Origin: Faecalibacterium sp. UBA1819
GTDB lineage: Bacteria; Bacillota; Clostridia; Oscillospirales; Ruminococcaceae
Length of the DNA stretch: 15,219 nucleotides
Assembly: GCA_002315015.1 (NCBI GenBank)
Contig: DCEX01000019.1
Span: 1 to 15,219 of the forward strand
Direction of reading: 5' to 3'
This document shows, one piece after another, positions 7,434-15,108 of this stretch. How positions within the stretch are numbered: the stretch's first letter is position 1; each line of letters begins with the position of its first letter. The translations under genes were made by a program, and so were the position numbers. The notes beneath the pieces are model-generated. The model did not search any database. It had not been told where the DNA came from and saw nothing but the letters and a program-made list of their open reading frames with translations.

Positions 7434-7952
7434 TTACTGCTCCAGCTGGCGGCCCAAAAACGACGCGCCTACACGCAGCAAAAGGGTGTCGCGTTCGCTG
7501 CACGCTTCGCGTCCCAACAGGGCAATGCCGCCGATAAGGTCGCCGCCCGACAAAATAGGCATCGCGGCGCTTACGGTGGTGGAGTTTTGCTCGTCCAGCG
7601 GTGTGCCGGAACCTTGTGCCGTATACAGCCGGCGCGAAGTGCAGATGCGCTCAAACGCCGGGCTGATCCGCTGCTCGGCCAATTCTTTGGCGCCGCACTG
7701 TGCGATGACGCGGTCGCAGTCGGTAACAGCAACGGCGCGACCCAGCGCTTTATAAAGCACCTCGCACATCAAACGTGCATTTTCGCTGCTTTCGCCCATG
7801 GCGCTGTACTTTTTAAATACCACTTCGCCCTTGGCTGTCACGAAGATTTCCAGCGGATCTCCCACGCGGATACACTGTGTACGCCGAATTTCCTTTGGAA
7901 TCACAACGCGCCCCAAGTCGTCAATTCTGCGCACAATTCCTGTTGCTTTCAT
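7434..7952 (-). CDS. spoVT: Stage V sporulation protein T (AbrB-type transcription regulator)
   Basis: A 172-residue DNA-binding regulator. In Bacillus SpoVT acts in the forespore late in sporulation and tunes the sigma-G regulon. Residues 1-50 form the AbrB/MazE swapped-hairpin DNA-binding domain (MKATGIVRRIDDLGRVVIPK, then EIRRT and GDPLEIF), highly typical of SpoVT. Residues ~56-172 are the GAF-like sensor domain, with AMPILSGGDLIGGIALLG in its core. I chose the ATG at 7950-7952 because GGAGG lies 7 nt upstream and SpoVT proteins start with MKATGI; the longer frame to 7979 has no support. Length is close to the usual ~178. A CATAATA about 50 bp upstream resembles a sigma-G -10 box, but no clear -35 fits. 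It indicates a spore-forming lineage. Confidence 0.95.
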   Translation of the reverse strand: MKATGIVRRIDDLGRVVIPKEIRRTQCIRVGDPLEIFVTAKGEVVFKKYSAMGESSENARLMCEVLYKALGRAVAVTDCDRVIAQCGAKELAEQRISPAFERICTSRRLYTAQGSGTPLDEQNSTTVSAAMPILSGGDLIGGIALLGREACSERDTLLLRVGASFLGRQLEQ

Positions 7953-8063
7953 CCCATAACCTCCCTGATGCTGTATCACTGTTTTCCTTATTATTTTACT
8001 TTGTGGGAAATATTATGCAGAAATGGAAGAAATTTCAGGAAGGTTCTTTTTTATCGCTCTAAC

Positions 8064-8086
8064 AAAAAAGCGGAAATTCCCTTTTT
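8064..8086 (-). terminator. Terminator of cysE
   Basis: On the minus strand AAAAAGGGA and TCC(G)CTTTTT form a 9-bp stem with one bulged G and a 3-nt loop, ending in six T. It begins 3 nt after the cysE stop codon. Confidence 0.75.
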
Positions 8087-8089
8087 GTG

Positions 8090-8800
8090 TTATTTTAAGT
8101 TCTCTGTGCGGTCAGAGGGGGCTTGTTCTTCGCTTCGGCGCGGGCAAGCACATGGACGTTCGGAACATGCACGGCACGGCGGCTCTTTTTCCAAACGCTC
8201 CACATGCGATTGCAGCGTTTCAATATCGCTGCGCACGACATCGGGATAGTCACGCTGTTCCAAAAGCTCGCTTTCGTGCTGAATGCGCTTGCCGTTTACG
8301 CGCACAACACGGGCGGGAATGCCGATGGCCGTTGCATTGGCGGGAACATCAATTAAAACAACACTGTTTGCACCGATGCGGCTATTTTCCCCAATGACAA
8401 CCGGCCCGAGCACTTTGCAGCCGGCGCCAATGAGCACATCATCGCACACGGTTGGATGGCGCTTGCCTTGATCCTTTCCGGTGCCGCCCAGTGTGACGCC
8501 GTGATACAGGGTGACGTTGTTGCCGATTTCGGCGGTTTCGCCAATGACAACGCCGGAACCGTGGTCAATAAAAAGCCCGCTGCCGATGGTTGCACCCGGG
8601 TGAATTTCAATGCCCGTAAAGCCGCGCCCCCACTGGCTGATGAGACGGGCAATAAAAAAGCGGCGTTTTTGATAAAAGAAGTGTGCCGCACGGTAGAATA
8701 CCAATGCGTGAAAGCCGGGATATAACAGCAGAACCTCTGCCAAAGAGCGCGCAGCCGGGTCTTTTTCGCGCATACTGCGCGCATCGGATAACAAGCTCAT
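8090..8800 (-). CDS. cysE: Serine O-acetyltransferase
   Basis: Transfers acetyl from acetyl-CoA to L-serine, giving O-acetylserine for cysteine synthase. The protein has 236 residues, the short form typical of Firmicutes (EpsC/CysE type). A left-handed beta-helix of hexapeptide repeats runs from ~65 to ~165: [10 protein letters not shown] (E65/H67), [19 protein letters not shown] with catalytic H80, [11 protein letters not shown], and IGIPARVV. Start: AAAGGAG lies 5 nt before the ATG at 8798-8800. Beyond residue ~200 there is an unusual charged tail with four cysteines, C209, C212, C217 and C219 ([11 protein letters not shown]). The end (ENLK) lacks the C-terminal Ile that docks into cysteine synthase in enteric CysE. 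It lies 23 bp downstream of the permease gene and is probably co-transcribed with it. Confidence 0.95.
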   Translation of the reverse strand: MSLLSDARSMREKDPAARSLAEVLLLYPGFHALVFYRAAHFFYQKRRFFIARLISQWGRGFTGIEIHPGATIGSGLFIDHGSGVVIGETAEIGNNVTLYHGVTLGGTGKDQGKRHPTVCDDVLIGAGCKVLGPVVIGENSRIGANSVVLIDVPANATAIGIPARVVRVNGKRIQHESELLEQRDYPDVVRSDIETLQSHVERLEKEPPCRACSERPCACPRRSEEQAPSDRTENLK

Positions 8801-8823
8801 GGATACTCCTTTATGTTTTGCGC

Positions 8824-9990
8824 TTAAATGGAATCATAGGGAATTTGCTTTTCCTTTAAACGGCGGCGCGTTGTGCTGCGCAGCAGCGCATACAAAATGC
8901 TGGCAATGGGAACGGAAAACAACATGCCCGCAATGCCGGAAATAGCCCCGCCAACGGTAACGGCGCTGAGCACCCAAATGCCGGGAAGGCCCACCGACGA
9001 ACCAACAACACGCGGATAAATGAGGTTGCCCTCAATTTGCTGAAGCGTTAAAAGGAAAATCACAAACCACACCGCAGACATAGGGTTGACCATAGCAATC
9101 ATAAATGCGCCGATAATGGTACCCATAAACGCACCGACAATGGGAATGAGCGCAGTAAAGCCAATCAGCGCGCCAATCATGGGTGCATAGGGCAGCTGGA
9201 GAAGCGTCATGCCCAGCCAGCACAGTGTACCAAGAATGCAAGCTTCGGTGCACTGTCCGGTGATAAAGCTGGAAAAAATACGCGAAGAAAGCGCCAGCAC
9301 AGACTCGATGCGAACCACTGCTTTGAGCGGAAGCACTGCACGCAGAACGGCGCGAATTTGGCGAATGAGCTTTTCTTTGCCCAAAAGCATATACAGCGCC
9401 AAGATGAAGGAGAAGGTCAAATTGGTAAAGCTGCCGGCGATGTTGCTTGCCACTTGCACGGTGCTGCCAAGCAAATTACCCGCCCCGGTGGTGGCAAACG
9501 TGAGCAGGGAACGTCCGATGCCCGCCCAATCAATTTTTAAATCGGCCAGCCACTGCTGGAGCGAGGGGATGGCATCTGCGTTTTCAGCCGACCATGCTTG
9601 CAGCCCTTTCAACACCGTATCGAGGAAAATGGGGATGGACTTTGCCAATACGCCGAAGGCGTTCAGCAGCTCCGGTACAACCAGCAGAAAGATGACAGAT
9701 AAGACGCTGACAATAAATACAATGGAAATTAAAATGCAAAGCGGACGCCGCAGGTTTTGCAGCAAGGGCTTTTTGGTGCTCTTAAACAAATGCCCCTCTA
9801 AAAAACGCATGGGAACATTAAGCACAAACGCGATGCAAAACCCCATAATCAGCGGCTGAAACAAGCCAAGCAGCCAGTTGCCTGCCGATAAAACAAGCAT
9901 GTAATTTTGTAACAGCCAAAAAAAGCCGATGCCGCCCAATACCAAAAGACACAGCTTTTTAAATGTGATTTCCTGTTTCAAGTGTTTCAC
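8824..9990 (-). CDS. AI-2E family (PF01594) membrane permease
   Basis: A 388-residue integral membrane protein with the PF01594 pattern: two N-terminal helices ([34 protein letters not shown]), a third ([21 protein letters not shown]), an extracytoplasmic-type segment around 110-185, and a C-terminal helix block with the conserved [20 protein letters not shown] and [20 protein letters not shown]. The family is named after E. coli TqsA, but many members export other solutes or exchange Na+/H+, so a link to autoinducer-2 is not implied. The start is GTG at 9988-9990 with AAGGA about 9 nt upstream; a TTG four codons on is a weaker choice. First gene of a probable operon with cysE, so a role linked to serine/cysteine or a sulfur solute is possible but unproven. 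Confidence 0.9.
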   Translation of the reverse strand: MKHLKQEITFKKLCLLVLGGIGFFWLLQNYMLVLSAGNWLLGLFQPLIMGFCIAFVLNVPMRFLEGHLFKSTKKPLLQNLRRPLCILISIVFIVSVLSVIFLLVVPELLNAFGVLAKSIPIFLDTVLKGLQAWSAENADAIPSLQQWLADLKIDWAGIGRSLLTFATTGAGNLLGSTVQVASNIAGSFTNLTFSFILALYMLLGKEKLIRQIRAVLRAVLPLKAVVRIESVLALSSRIFSSFITGQCTEACILGTLCWLGMTLLQLPYAPMIGALIGFTALIPIVGAFMGTIIGAFMIAMVNPMSAVWFVIFLLTLQQIEGNLIYPRVVGSSVGLPGIWVLSAVTVGGAISGIAGMLFSVPIASILYALLRSTTRRRLKEKQIPYDSI

Positions 9991-10029
9991 CTCAAGACTT
10001 CCTTATATTCAGAAAAAGGGTTTAAGTAC

Positions 10030-10058
10030 ATCATAGCATAATGCGGACATTATGAAAA
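10030..10058 (-). promoter_or_regulatory. Candidate permease-cysE promoter with embedded inverted repeat
   Basis: On the minus strand a good -10 (TATGAT, 10030-10035) sits 17 bp from a weak -35 (TTTTCA, 10053-10058). The spacer holds a perfect inverted repeat, CATAATG-cgga-CATTATG (10037-10054). Weak -35 plus a dyad in the spacer would fit control by a dimeric regulator. Confidence 0.45.
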
Positions 10059-10120
10059 GCCTGAAATTTTGGCTTTTGCGCTCCAAATACACATGAGCGC
10101 CCCCGTGCGCGGCATATCAG

Positions 10121-10166
10121 AGAATAATTGCACCGCAGCCGCAAAGAATAATAGCGCAGCCGCGGC
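10121..10166 (+). repeat. 24-bp-period direct repeat in a gene leader
   Basis: AGAATAAT followed by GC-rich GCAGCCGC occurs at 10121 and again at 10145, one 24-bp step apart with a few changes. It lies 50-95 bp upstream of the + strand gene at 10215, where promoter or leader elements are expected. I see no clear -35/-10 pair for that gene. Confidence 0.45.
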
Positions 10167-10214
10167 AAACGATGCGAGGCGGCACATCGAAAAAGAAAAC
10201 GGGAGGAATGGGCA

Positions 10215-10646
10215 ATGAAACAGGATACCATTGATTTATTAAACGCAGTGACCAAAAACACAGAAATGGCAAAGCACACCGCAAACGACTTGGCCAAGAT
10301 GGCGCAAAGCCCGGTGATGCGCAGAATGCTCGATGGGCAGGTGCAGGCTTATGAAGATTTGCAAAACCGTGCACGCGCCATGCTGGCGGTGGGCGGCGAA
10401 GAACCGAAGGGGCAAAATGTGATAGCGAAAATGAGCGCCAAGCTGGAGCTCAAACGCAAAACCATGACAGACCGTTCGGAGCAGAATTTGGCGCAAATGA
10501 TGGTAAAGGGCAATGCCATGGGAGCAAGAAATATGGAAAAAGCCGTGAAAAAAAGCCCCCACGCCAATGTGGGAGCCATTGCCCTGGCCAACCGTGTGCG
10601 CAGCGTGGAAACACAGTTTGCACAGGATATGAAACGCTTTTTGTGA
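10215..10646 (+). CDS. Small helical protein of unknown function
   Basis: 143 residues, predicted almost wholly alpha-helical, with no signal peptide or membrane segment. It starts MKQDTIDLLNAVTKNTEMAK and is basic and Met-rich (KLELKRKTMTDRSEQNLAQM near the middle). The layout of two longer helices, a GGEEPKGQ turn near residue 62 and two more helices resembles four-helix-bundle proteins such as the ferritin-like/DUF2383 group. I see no convincing iron-binding ExxH motifs, so that link is only a guess. The start is well supported: GGGAGG lies 8 nt before the ATG. It stands alone, divergent from the permease operon and convergent with the HD-domain gene. Coding is supported by the ribosome site and the terminator placement. 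Confidence 0.8.
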   Translation: MKQDTIDLLNAVTKNTEMAKHTANDLAKMAQSPVMRRMLDGQVQAYEDLQNRARAMLAVGGEEPKGQNVIAKMSAKLELKRKTMTDRSEQNLAQMMVKGNAMGARNMEKAVKKSPHANVGAIALANRVRSVETQFAQDMKRFL

Positions 10647-10654
10647 CAAAGCAA

Positions 10655-10694
10655 AAACGTCCGGCAAAGGCCCGAAAGCCCTTGCCGGACGTTT
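10655..10694. terminator. Terminator shared by convergent genes
   Basis: AAACGTCCGGCAA-AGGC (10655-10671) pairs with GCCC-TTGCCGGACGTTT (10678-10694), with one A-C mismatch. On the minus strand it is followed by a T5 run and so serves the HD-domain gene best; on the + strand the T run is only three bases. Confidence 0.85.
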
Positions 10695-10707
10695 GAAATG
10701 CGTGGAA

Positions 10708-11208
10708 TCAGTGAGCACCATGTGCGGCCAGCGCGCACACGCGGCGGCCAAAGCCCAGCGGGCGATAAAGGCGCATCATCTCCAGACAGGCCGCGATTTT
10801 ATCGGCCAGACCCACCAAATACGTTTCCGCATAGCGGGGCGGGCGCGGCGTAAGCGGCCACATATGCTTTTCAATAATTTCCTGTTCGCGGTTGGACAGG
10901 CCGTAGTGCATAGCGTTTTCCAGCGCCATGTGCGGGTGGACAAACAGGCGGCGAAAACGGTTCACGCTGGTTTCGCTCCAGTCCTGCAAATACAGGTCGT
11001 GCAAAAGCCCTGCGCGCGCCGCGGCGCGATAGTCTAAGCCCAGCACACGGCAAAAGGTGAAACCCAAATATGACACCAGCAAACAGTGGTCGTAGCAGCT
11101 GACGCCGCCGGAATGCTGAGGATAAGCCTGCATGGTGCGCACCGGATATTCCAAATGAAGGTTATCCAGACACTCAAAAAAAAGCTTGCGATTTTCTTCA
11201 CGCCACAT
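10708..11208 (-). CDS. HD-domain hydrolase
   Basis: A 166-residue cytoplasmic protein with the metal-binding HD-superfamily pattern H41 (YDH), H70-D71 (LLHDLYL), H91/H93 (VHPH), H115 (EKHMW) and D136 (LADKI). HD proteins are usually metal-dependent phosphohydrolases, often acting on nucleotides; the substrate here cannot be told. I chose the ATG at 11206-11208 (MWREENRK), with AAAGGA 11 nt upstream. The frame is open further up, but only a TTG without ribosome site could start it. The C-terminal end (CALAAHGAH) is unremarkable. Convergent with the small helical protein gene; upstream bases 11209-11360 hold no gene, only AT-rich leader sequence. Confidence 0.85.
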   Translation of the reverse strand: MWREENRKLFFECLDNLHLEYPVRTMQAYPQHSGGVSCYDHCLLVSYLGFTFCRVLGLDYRAAARAGLLHDLYLQDWSETSVNRFRRLFVHPHMALENAMHYGLSNREQEIIEKHMWPLTPRPPRYAETYLVGLADKIAACLEMMRLYRPLGFGRRVCALAAHGAH

Positions 11209-11361
11209 TGGAAACAACGTCCTTTCTTTCCTATGGCATTTTCTCGTCTGCACCTCGTTGTCCAGTATAGGGTCTAGGCGCAAAAATGCCGTTCACCAAA
11301 ACAACAAAACAAGCTAACGATGCGAGAAACTCCCGCAATTCTATGATACTGCCGTTCAAAC

Positions 11362-11417
11362 AAAAAAGCCAGAGAAAAAATGTGGAAAAACATCCAAATT
11401 TTCTCGCTGGCTTTTGT
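11362..11417 (-). terminator. Terminator of mtnN
   Basis: AAAAGCCAG-AGAAAA (11364-11378) pairs with TTTTCT-(CG)-CTGGCTTTT (11399-11415), leaving a bulge of two bases and a 20-nt loop that may itself fold (ATGT/ACAT). On the minus strand it ends in a T6 run. It lies about 40 bp after the mtnN stop. Confidence 0.8.
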
Positions 11418-11456
11418 TTAGTTTTGCGGATTGGCCGTGCGATGCATCGGAATCAA

Positions 11457-12143
11457 TTACAGACGCGCAATTAACGAGCGGCTGATTTTGGCTGCGGTGC
11501 GGCAGTAATCGCTGATGTCAAAGGGCTTGCCGACAAGCTTTTCAAAGCCTTCCTCGTCGGCGTTGTCGCTCATCGCGCGCAAAATGACAAAGGGAACGCC
11601 GTTTTTCGCTGCGATATGGGCAACGGCGGCGCCCTCCATTTCCACACAGTCGGGCGCACATTTTTGGGCAATGCTGTTTTTCGTGGCACTGTCGCCCACA
11701 AAGCAGTCGCCCGTCGCAATTTTGCCCACAATGTGATGCACGCCGTTTTCCTCACAGGCGGCACCGGCGGCTTCAATTAAGCGCTCATCTCCGGTGAACT
11801 CCTGCAAAAAGGGCGCTGTTTCGGCAAACATGCGCGGTTCGCCGTCGTGATAAACAAGCGTTTTTCCGATGACTACGTCGCCCACGTCTACCTTAGAGGT
11901 CATATTGCCGGCAATTCCCGAGAAAAGCACGGCATCCACACAAAAGTGGGAGCACAGCAGCTGGGTGGCGGCGGCGGCCTGTGCCTTGCCCATACCGGCA
12001 CAGCACAGCACGACGTCTTTGTTGTCCAGCACACCCTCGTAGAATGTCACGCCGCCCACGGTTTCTTCCCGGCGGTCGGACATCGCTTCGTATAAGGGCG
12101 CAATTTCGTCTTTCATTGCACCCATCAAACCAATTTTCTTCAT
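11457..12143 (-). CDS. mtnN: 5'-methylthioadenosine/S-adenosylhomocysteine nucleosidase
   Basis: Cleaves adenine from MTA, SAH and 5'-deoxyadenosine, recycling sulfur and removing inhibitors of SAM enzymes. The 228 residues match the family (~230). Visible are the N-terminal IGLMGAMKDEI with the catalytic-site Glu, the phosphorylase-fold FSGIAGNM, the FVGD loop, VEMEGAAVAHIA (substrate-ribose Glu) and RAMSDNAD with the catalytic Asp. I chose the ATG at 12141-12143 (MKKIGLMGAM) because AAAGGAG lies 7 nt upstream; the upstream extension to 12167 has no ribosome site. It follows ychF by 60 bp without an obvious terminator, so the two may share a transcript. The SAH product S-ribosylhomocysteine could feed LuxS, but no luxS is in view. 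Confidence 0.95.
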   Translation of the reverse strand: MKKIGLMGAMKDEIAPLYEAMSDRREETVGGVTFYEGVLDNKDVVLCCAGMGKAQAAAATQLLCSHFCVDAVLFSGIAGNMTSKVDVGDVVIGKTLVYHDGEPRMFAETAPFLQEFTGDERLIEAAGAACEENGVHHIVGKIATGDCFVGDSATKNSIAQKCAPDCVEMEGAAVAHIAAKNGVPFVILRAMSDNADEEGFEKLVGKPFDISDYCRTAAKISRSLIARL

Positions 12144-12203
12144 TTGGATTCTCCTTTGCTGAAACACCCCTCATAAAGAGGAAAACATATGCGGCAAAAC
12201 GGC

Positions 12204-13313
12204 TTATACGTTGAACAAAAATTCGATGATATCGCCGTCCTGCACCACATACTCTTTGCCTTCCGTGCGCTGAAGGCCCTTGGATTTTACGGTTTGCATA
12301 TTGAAATCGCACGCGGCAAAGTCATCGTAAGCGACAACGCTGGCGCGGATAAAGCCGCGCTCAAAGTCGGAATGGATTTTGCCGGCGGCCTGCGGCGCTT
12401 TGGTGCCGCGGCGAATGGTCCATGCGCGGCATTCCTTTTTGCCGTCGGTCAGATAAGAAATCAAGCCCAGCAGGTGATAGCCCGCTTTAATCAGGTTGTC
12501 AAGGCCGGTGGCTTCAATGCCCATTTCTGCCAAAAATTCCTTTTTCTCCTCAGGAGAATAATCGGCGATATCCTCCTCGGTTTTGGCGCAAATGGGAATG
12601 CACTCAGCCCCTTCTTTTTCAGCCAAATCCTTGACGGTGTGGTAGTGCGGGTTGTTTTCCATGCCGCCCATCAGGTCATCTTCGCTCATATTGGCGGCGT
12701 AGATGATGGGTTTGGCGGTCAAAAGGCCAAGCTCACGCACCAAGGTGCTTTGGTCGTCGTCCAGGCTCTCAAAATCAAAGGTGCGGGCGTTTTTGCCCTC
12801 GCTCAGATGGGCTTCCAGCTCGGTGAGCCATGCGGCGCTGGCCGCCGCTTTTTTATCGCCCGTTTTGGCGGCTTTGACAAAGCGTGTCAGGCGGTTCTGC
12901 ACGGCTTCCAAGTCGCTGAGAATCAGCTCGGTGTCAATGGTTTCAATATCGCGGATGGGATCAACGCTGCCGTCCACATGGACAATATCGGTGCCGTCGA
13001 AGCAGCGCACCACATGCACGATGGCGTCGCATTCGCGGATATTGCCAAGGAATTTGTTTCCCAGTCCCTCACCCTTAGATGCGCCCTTTACAAGACCGGC
13101 GATATCAACAAACTCGACAATGGCCGGCGTTTTCTTATCGGTGTCCCAAATTTCGGCCAGCTTGTCCAAACGCGCATCGGGAACAGGAACCACGCCCACG
13201 TTGGGCTCGATGGTGCAGAACGGGTAGTTGGCTGCGCCTGCGCCTGCATTGGTGATGGCGTTGAACAGCGTGCTCTTGCCCACGTTGGGCAGGCCTACGA
13301 TACCTAATTTCAT
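12204..13313 (-). CDS. ychF: Redox-regulated ATPase YchF (OLA1 family)
   Basis: A 369-residue P-loop protein of the Obg-HflX superfamily that prefers ATP over GTP and associates with ribosomes. G1 is GLPNVGKST (residues 7-15), switch II includes DIAGLVKGASKGEGLGN, and the NKxD motif is replaced by NxSE (AANMSED), which explains the ATP preference. A helical insert follows, and the C-terminal TGS domain includes RRGTKAPQAAGKIHSDFERG and ends VQDGDIIEFLFNV. The start is the ATG at 13311-13313 with only a weak AGG upstream. The mobile element ends within 90 bp of this start, so the native promoter region may have been altered by the insertion. Confidence 0.97.
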   Translation of the reverse strand: MKLGIVGLPNVGKSTLFNAITNAGAGAANYPFCTIEPNVGVVPVPDARLDKLAEIWDTDKKTPAIVEFVDIAGLVKGASKGEGLGNKFLGNIRECDAIVHVVRCFDGTDIVHVDGSVDPIRDIETIDTELILSDLEAVQNRLTRFVKAAKTGDKKAAASAAWLTELEAHLSEGKNARTFDFESLDDDQSTLVRELGLLTAKPIIYAANMSEDDLMGGMENNPHYHTVKDLAEKEGAECIPICAKTEEDIADYSPEEKKEFLAEMGIEATGLDNLIKAGYHLLGLISYLTDGKKECRAWTIRRGTKAPQAAGKIHSDFERGFIRASVVAYDDFAACDFNMQTVKSKGLQRTEGKEYVVQDGDIIEFLFNV

Positions 13314-13331
13314 ATCTATCTTTACCTGTTC

Positions 13332-13358
13332 AGAAAGCCTTGATTTTACGGGCTTTCT
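13332..13358. other. Imperfectly spaced inverted repeat at the element/ychF junction (candidate att region)
   Basis: AGAAAGCC (13332-13339) and GGCTTTCT (13351-13358) flank ttgattttacg. It lies between the int stop and the ychF start, where the attachment core of this element is expected. It could instead be a weak terminator or an operator for ychF. Tyrosine recombinases often use such dyads flanking a core, but this assignment is an inference. Confidence 0.35.
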
Positions 13359-13379
13359 GCCTTTCTCTTTATTTTGTTT

Positions 13380-13402
13380 ACACCCTTTTTACACCCTTTT
13401 TT
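13380..13402. repeat. Tandem ACACCCTTTTT repeat after int
   Basis: ACACCCTTTTT occurs twice in direct tandem just beyond the int stop codon. It may be a recombinase arm-type binding site or simple sequence. Confidence 0.4.
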
Positions 13403-13403
13403 C

Positions 13404-14588
13404 TTAACTGGTGGGAGTAAAATTTTCAAACAGGTGTACTGCGTTTACCAGTGACTCGTCCGTAACATGAACATATCTGTCCATAGTTGTTTTAATACTT
13501 GCATGACCTAATAGTTGCTGCAAGACTTTCGGCTGCATACCTCGCTCAATCGCGCGGGTCGCATAAGTATGACGTAGCGCGTGCATACAAAAGCGTTTAA
13601 TCCCGGCTTCATCACACAACTTATACAGATGTGTGTCATAAGAACTGTTTTTTGCGGGTTCTCCTGTTCGCCAGTTAATAAAAACCAAATCTCGCATGAC
13701 AAGACATTTCTTTTCTCCCGTTCTGCTGTCTGTATATTCCAAAACCTGTGACAGCGTTTCGGCTTCTTTCCGGCTGTTTCTTTCATCATAGCAGCTTTTA
13801 AGAATGGAATATGCCTTTTCAGTAAGAGGAATGGTTCGATAACTCTTTTTTGTCTTAGGTGGTCCCGCTCGCCAATAACCTTGCTTATGCCGATACTCTA
13901 AACTTTTATTCACGCTCAAAGTACGTTTCTTCCAATCTATGGAGTCCCATGTCAAACCAATCAATTCTGCTGTTCTCAAGCCCGTTTCCAACAACAAAGC
14001 GTATTGTCTGTAATTATGTGAACGCTTTGCCGCTTCCATAAATTTTTCCTGTTCATCAACCGTCAGATACTTAATATCATCAACAGCCCGAACGGGTTTC
14101 GTGTATCGAACACCATTCATAGGGTGCTTTGCGATAATATCATTCATAACTGCTGATTTAAACAGCGTTCCCATTGTAATGTAAGCCTGTCGGATAGTTG
14201 AGCCTGCATAGGTTGTTTCCATTCGATTGAGAACCGCCTTACAGTGCATGGGCTTTACATCTCCTATGCACATGGTTCCAATTACAGGTTGAATATTCCA
14301 TTTGTAACGCTCCTTATAATTCCTTTTTGTATTCGGAGCAAGGTCACATACGATATTTTCAATCCAATAATCGAACCATTTGTCTACTGTCATGTCTGGT
14401 GCAGTGACAATTATACTGTGGCGTTCTTCATATCTTGCGTCAGCAAGCCAGTTTTTTGCTTCCGGTAAGGTTTCAAAATATCTTCCCTGCCGTCTGCCGT
14501 CCTTACTATAAAATCGTGCGAAATATAAACCGTCCTTTCTTTGGCAAATACCTTTTCCACACTCTTTGCCTTTTAAATTTTTTCCCAT
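13404..14588 (-). CDS. int: Tyrosine recombinase (integrase)
   Basis: A 394-residue site-specific recombinase catalysing integration and excision of the element. The N-terminal arm-type DNA-binding domain (~1-55, [20 protein letters not shown]) is AP2-like. The core-binding SAM-like domain spans ~65-155 ([15 protein letters not shown]). The catalytic domain from ~170 has R205 ([13 protein letters not shown]), K245 ([13 protein letters not shown]), H336-x-x-R339 ([10 protein letters not shown]), H362 ([10 protein letters not shown]) and the nucleophile Y372 (MDRYVH). All active-site residues are present, so it is probably functional. Start: AAGGGAG lies 8 nt before the ATG at 14586-14588. Its own promoter and a hairpin covering the ribosome site lie just upstream. 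It resembles integrases of Firmicute ICEs and phages and differs from Tn916 Int in sequence. Confidence 0.96.
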   Translation of the reverse strand: MGKNLKGKECGKGICQRKDGLYFARFYSKDGRRQGRYFETLPEAKNWLADARYEERHSIIVTAPDMTVDKWFDYWIENIVCDLAPNTKRNYKERYKWNIQPVIGTMCIGDVKPMHCKAVLNRMETTYAGSTIRQAYITMGTLFKSAVMNDIIAKHPMNGVRYTKPVRAVDDIKYLTVDEQEKFMEAAKRSHNYRQYALLLETGLRTAELIGLTWDSIDWKKRTLSVNKSLEYRHKQGYWRAGPPKTKKSYRTIPLTEKAYSILKSCYDERNSRKEAETLSQVLEYTDSRTGEKKCLVMRDLVFINWRTGEPAKNSSYDTHLYKLCDEAGIKRFCMHALRHTYATRAIERGMQPKVLQQLLGHASIKTTMDRYVHVTDESLVNAVHLFENFTPTS

Positions 14589-14593
14589 TGTAC

Positions 14594-14624
14594 GGACTCC
14601 CTTCTTAACTCAAAAAAAGAGTCC
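14594..14624 (-). promoter_or_regulatory. Hairpin covering the int ribosome binding site
   Basis: GGACTC and GAGTCC (14619-14624 and 14594-14599) are perfect complements, and the arm next to int contains the GAG of the AAGGGAG Shine-Dalgarno sequence. In the transcript from the promoter at 14638 this hairpin would take up most of the 5' leader and could limit int translation. Confidence 0.55.
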
Positions 14625-14637
14625 AACGCAACTATAA

Positions 14638-14666
14638 AGTATAGCACAAAGACTCCATTTTTTCAA
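14638..14666 (-). promoter_or_regulatory. Sigma-A-type promoter of int
   Basis: On the minus strand TTGAAA (14661-14666) and TATACT (14638-14643) are 17 bp apart, close to consensus. Transcription would begin near 14631, about 42 nt before the int ATG and downstream of the xis stop. Confidence 0.8.
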
Positions 14667-14706
14667 TCATAACCGATAAATCTTCCGTGATTAACGGTCT
14701 GGAAAA

Positions 14707-14994
14707 TTAGATGATTATTTCACGACGAATAAATTCCTCAAACTCTCGCCGATTTACCAATTTCCGGGTACCAACGAATAGGACAAACGGGCAATTTGGT
14801 TGTTTGAGCATGGTGTCAATTTTGTTTATTCCTATATTGCTGTATTCAGCGGCTTCTTTGATTGTTAATGTTACTTTAAGGTGTATAGGTACTTTTGTTT
14901 CGTCTTTTCTATATGAATATAATTCGTTTTCTTCACTCTCGAATATTGGTGTCCCTTTACTTTTTGATATGTAAGGGGTATCTGGTTTCTTCAT
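14707..14994 (-). CDS. xis: Excisionase-like helix-turn-helix protein
   Basis: A 95-residue protein. Its C-terminal half (LTIKEAAEYSNIGINKIDTM, then FVLFVGTRKLVNRREFEEFI) has the winged-helix/MerR-like pattern of small excisionases such as Tn916 Xis: a helix-turn-helix, then a hairpin wing with a GxRKLVNR-type recognition strand. The charged N-terminal ~45 residues are longer than in Tn916 Xis (67 residues). It would bend DNA at the attachment site and steer Int toward excision. I chose the ATG at 14992-14994 because GGGGG lies 9 nt upstream; the extension to 15015 starts at TTG without a ribosome site. Its place directly upstream of int on the same strand supports the assignment; the symbol is by function. 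Confidence 0.8.
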   Translation of the reverse strand: MKKPDTPYISKSKGTPIFESEENELYSYRKDETKVPIHLKVTLTIKEAAEYSNIGINKIDTMLKQPNCPFVLFVGTRKLVNRREFEEFIRREIII

Positions 14995-15031
14995 AATAAA
15001 TTTCCCCCTTTTCAAAATTCAAAATCAAAAT

Positions 15032-15108
15032 GAGCTTTAACCGGACGGCTGTTAGCATAGCTCCACGGGACTTGCACCCCTCCGGCGGTCTGCCGAAGCT
15101 CTACCCGT
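15032..15108 (-). ncRNA. Foldable GC-rich leader upstream of xis (unknown)
   Basis: Read on the minus strand, ACGGG/CCCGT (15104-15108 with 15065-15069) encloses CTTCGGC-agacc-GCCGGAG (15098-15092 with 15086-15080). This stem contains a G-U pair that is allowed only on this strand. A second fold, GAGCT/AGCTC (15063-15059 with 15036-15032) around TAAC/GTTA, follows directly. The segment is far more GC-rich than the AT-rich xis next to it. I see no convincing gene in 15016-15219. It could be a regulatory leader, a small RNA, or part of a transfer or recombination site. It matches no riboswitch I can name. Confidence 0.4.

Noticed and set aside
11209..11283. N-terminal extension of the HD-domain protein to a TTG
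   Set aside because: No ribosome site; the ATG at 11206-11208 has one and begins the conserved part.
8824..12143. An autoinducer-2 quorum-sensing cluster (AI-2E permease plus mtnN)
   Set aside because: The PF01594 name does not imply AI-2 transport, no luxS is in view, and the genes are 1.5 kb apart in separate transcription units.
12189..13307. 372-codon + strand frame opposite ychF
   Set aside because: Antisense shadow of the highly conserved YchF coding sequence.
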